A DNA stretch of 14,310 nucleotides, taken from Candidatus Omnitrophota bacterium. GTDB taxonomy: Bacteria > Hinthialibacterota > Hinthialibacteria > Hinthialibacterales > JAKPRU01. Positions 12,484 through 14,310 of this stretch are shown one piece after another; position 1 is the stretch's first letter, and each line of letters begins with the position of its first letter. Location: positions 1 through 14,310 of the forward strand of contig JAKPRU010001025.1 of NCBI GenBank assembly GCA_029557025.1. Reading direction: 5' to 3'. The position numbers and the translations under genes were made by a program. Below the pieces are notes generated by a model. That model searched no databases. It saw nothing but the letters and a program-made list of their open reading frames with translations, and had not been told where the DNA came from.

Positions 12484-13395
12484 TTATCGTTTTTCGCGAT
12501 CATCCCGGCGTTCACGAAAGACCATGCGATGACCGGATTTTCTTTCTTCAAGGCGTTCATCACGAAAGTGGAGTCGCATTCGCATGACTCCGCGTTCCTG
12601 GATTTCATCTTCCAAGGCTCTCTCGGTGGCCTCCATTTCATCGGCGGTGTTTTTCAGTTCATTCCGCTGCTGAACCAGTTCCTCCATTTCTTCGGATTCG
12701 ACGCCGATCATCTGGCGCATTTCCTCGGCGGATTCCGGGAGCAGGTCCCGCAATGTAATTGTTCGTCCGTCCGGCCCGGTCATTTTCCCGCCGCGTTCGA
12801 GCAGTTTTTGAATTTGTCGATCCAGGGTTCCGCTCAGTCCGGATTTTTCACGGAGTGACTCGGTGAGGCAGGCGATAATCATGTCACACAAATTGACTTG
12901 CAGTCCGACGACTTCCTTCCATTTGCGCACGAATTGCAGCCGATAGCGCAAGGAGGCCTTGAAGTCGGGGTGGAGTTTTGTGAGGTCCAGGTTGGCCTGC
13001 TGCCTGGCCTGCGTGAGTTCGGCACGGGCTTCTTCAATTGCCTCCTGATTGTGTTCCAATTGTGCTTTTTGAAGTTGGTCGACGGCGACGAGGACCCGTG
13101 CGAGGTTGATATTATCGCTCATGACTTTCCGGATGCGCTGGTCGGCGGAAAGGAGATTGTCTTTCAATGCCCGCATCTGGGATTTTGCAATGCGTAAGGG
13201 GGCCAACATACTGCGGATGGTGGAGGGATTGGCTTCGGGCCGGGCAACCAGTTCGGTTCCCAAGTTTTGCGCCAGTTCGATGGAACCGACATAATCCTCG
13301 AAAAGGTCTTCGCCGTCGCCCTGCAATAATTTATGTTCGAACGGGGTTTTGGCCTCAGAAAGGCCCAATACACTGGTGAGAAGATCCGCTACCAT
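12484..13395 (-). CDS. Uncharacterised charged, helical (coiled-coil) protein
   Basis: A 303-residue protein I do not recognise. It has no signal peptide or membrane segment, so it is probably cytoplasmic. The sequence is almost wholly helix-forming. A heptad-like stretch with many Glu, Gln, Ala and Leu spans about 80-145, and a second coiled-coil region about 220-270. The last 30 residues are rich in Arg and Glu (ends RERRDDREKR). Between them is GGKMTGPDGRTITLRDLLPES (about 200-220), which looks like a loop or short beta element. GGGAGG (13412-13407) lies 11 nt before the ATG, supporting this start. The gene is transcribed from its own promoter at 13495-13467 and is convergent with trpF, 7 nt apart. 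Structural, scaffold or export-chaperone roles are all possible; none is supported directly. Confidence 0.75.
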   Translation of the reverse strand: MVADLLTSVLGLSEAKTPFEHKLLQGDGEDLFEDYVGSIELAQNLGTELVARPEANPSTIRSMLAPLRIAKSQMRALKDNLLSADQRIRKVMSDNINLARVLVAVDQLQKAQLEHNQEAIEEARAELTQARQQANLDLTKLHPDFKASLRYRLQFVRKWKEVVGLQVNLCDMIIACLTESLREKSGLSGTLDRQIQKLLERGGKMTGPDGRTITLRDLLPESAEEMRQMIGVESEEMEELVQQRNELKNTADEMEATERALEDEIQERGVMRMRLHFRDERLEERKSGHRMVFRERRDDREKR

Positions 13396-13466
13396 AGGAC
13401 AATTTTCCTCCCGGCGCTTTGAAGTGGAGAGCGTCCGGTAGTGATGTCAGATCTTATTGTGGGATT

Positions 13467-13495
13467 AGTATAGCCTTCTAAAGGTGTGTTTTCAA
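13467..13495 (-). promoter_or_regulatory. Sigma-70-type promoter for the coiled-coil gene
   Basis: On the minus strand TTGAAA (13495-13490) and TATACT (13472-13467) are separated by exactly 17 nt, each one mismatch from consensus. A start near 13460 would give a leader of about 65 nt containing the GGGAGG ribosome binding site. This is the best canonical promoter in the window. Confidence 0.7.
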
Positions 13496-13584
13496 AAGTG
13501 TTGGAGGGTGCGGAGGAGGTTTTTTGCGGTTGCCGGAGAGTGTGATCGGATCGCGAGACGGAACAGAAGAGGATGCTGCAGAAT

Positions 13585-14310
13585 ATGGATTTATCGAGAG
13601 TCGATAAGGAGAATGAGTGGGCTGAGGTGGAGCGGATTTGCCGTGTCCGGCATCCGCACCTGCTTCCCATGGATGCGAAGGAAGTTGCGGATACGGAAGC
13701 GTTCGATCTTGAATCATTTCCATTTGATCCATCGGACTCTATGGAAATTGAAGGTTTGTGGCAGGAGGGGTGCGGTTTGTTGCTTCTTTTCGACCCGCCT
13801 GGAAGCCTGATTGCCTGGGTATGCGAAGAGGTTATGCGGTGCAGGGACCGGATGGTGGTGTTTATCCTGCGAGATCGTGGCCGATTGCTACGTGTGATCC
13901 GGTCGGCATGGGAAAGAGGATGGCTGGATAAGCCGGGAATGTATTGGGCGGATGGCGAGTTTCTGGGGTTGCAGCTTCGGGAAATCTTTCTCAGGAATTC
14001 GCTGATTCTTTATCGGCCGGACTGGGTGAGGCACTATATTTCGGTTGAGGCGGACCCATCGGCATGGGGGCACCTGGACAGGGAAAGTGAGATATTCAGT
14101 TCGTGGTTTGTGGAACAACGGGAAGCCCACAACGGGCGGTTTGCGGGGATGCGGGATCGGATGAAAGGAACCGTTCGAGTGTGGGGATATGTGTTGAGCG
14201 GTCCGGGGGTATACATCCATGGACCCATGTTGGCGGCGCTGGGCAGGGGTCTGAGAGAGGCGGGCATGGAGGCGGAGGTCTGTTCGGTGGAGTCGCGAGA
14301 CCCGGCGATT
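13585..14310 (+). CDS. Uncharacterised protein, 5' part only (runs off window)
   Basis: The frame stays open from the start to the window edge (242 codons shown), so only the N-terminal part is present. It is divergent from the coiled-coil gene. Two in-frame starts are possible, 13573 and 13585. AGAGGA (13568-13573) overlaps the first and lies 11 nt before the second, so 13585 is preferred; a TGA at 13543 closes the frame upstream. Residues about 1-195 have no motif I know, although CGLLLLFDPPGSLIAWVCEE (63-82) followed by RMVVFILRDRGRLLRVI (89-105) looks like a Rossmann-type strand-helix-strand. From about 197, VRVWGYVLSG then a helix with LAALGRGLREAGMEAEV resembles the first strand and helix of GT-B glycosyltransferases. 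A glycosyltransferase is a low-confidence guess. Confidence 0.65.
   Translation, partial: MDLSRVDKENEWAEVERICRVRHPHLLPMDAKEVADTEAFDLESFPFDPSDSMEIEGLWQEGCGLLLLFDPPGSLIAWVCEEVMRCRDRMVVFILRDRGRLLRVIRSAWERGWLDKPGMYWADGEFLGLQLREIFLRNSLILYRPDWVRHYISVEADPSAWGHLDRESEIFSSWFVEQREAHNGRFAGMRDRMKGTVRVWGYVLSGPGVYIHGPMLAALGRGLREAGMEAEVCSVESRDPAI

Noticed and set aside
12481..12505. Imperfect hairpin across the convergent ends of trpF and the coiled-coil gene
   Set aside because: The stem has a central mismatch and no T run follows on either strand outside the loop, so it does not qualify as a terminator.

Overview
The window reads as a moderately GC-rich bacterial chromosome segment, not a plasmid or phage. 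The organism cannot be named from sequence alone. Three secreted proteins carry Thr/Pro 'TPTPTP' linkers. A dockerin-like module, a ferredoxin-dependent 2-oxoacid oxidoreductase and many extragenic palindromes are also present. This combination would fit a little-studied anaerobic or microaerophilic phylum of the Sumerlaeota / Hydrogenedentota / PVC-like kind; that placement is inference.

Layout. Positions 1-264 hold no gene: a tandem array of 27-bp palindromic repeats, then a 43-nt element that recurs near 10.4 kb. Positions 265-2872 are a tightly coupled korABC operon (2-oxoglutarate or related 2-oxoacid:ferredoxin oxidoreductase; both junctions are ATGA overlaps). A G-rich spacer ending in a perfect TATAAT leads to citrate synthase (3016-4278). 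Together these are central carbon (TCA-type) genes. Convergent to them is a secreted CBM9-like protein (5118-4318, minus strand), whose upstream region contains a minus-strand intrinsic terminator.

Positions 5421-11847 hold three consecutive plus-strand genes for large exported proteins: a 975-residue protein with a C-terminal seven-repeat FG-GAP/VCBS propeller, a 582-residue protein with jelly-roll-like regions, and a 446-residue protein with three Fn3-like repeats and a C-terminal dockerin-like pair of calcium loops. The first two are 4 nt apart. A 405-nt spacer full of different palindromic repeats precedes the third. The third overlaps trpF (phosphoribosylanthranilate isomerase, 11844-12476) by an ATGA, so a tryptophan gene seems to be co-translated with an extracellular protein.

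Convergent to trpF is an unrecognised charged, helical protein (13395-12484, minus) with a good promoter and ribosome binding site. Divergent from it is the 5' part of an unrecognised gene (13585 onward) that runs off the window.

The most interesting items are a GTAG-type REP-like palindrome family with a covarying stem pair at two loci 10 kb apart, each followed by the same ~41-nt tail and then a gene; the uncharacterised linker-rich exported protein cluster; and the terminator in the leader region of the CBM9-like gene.
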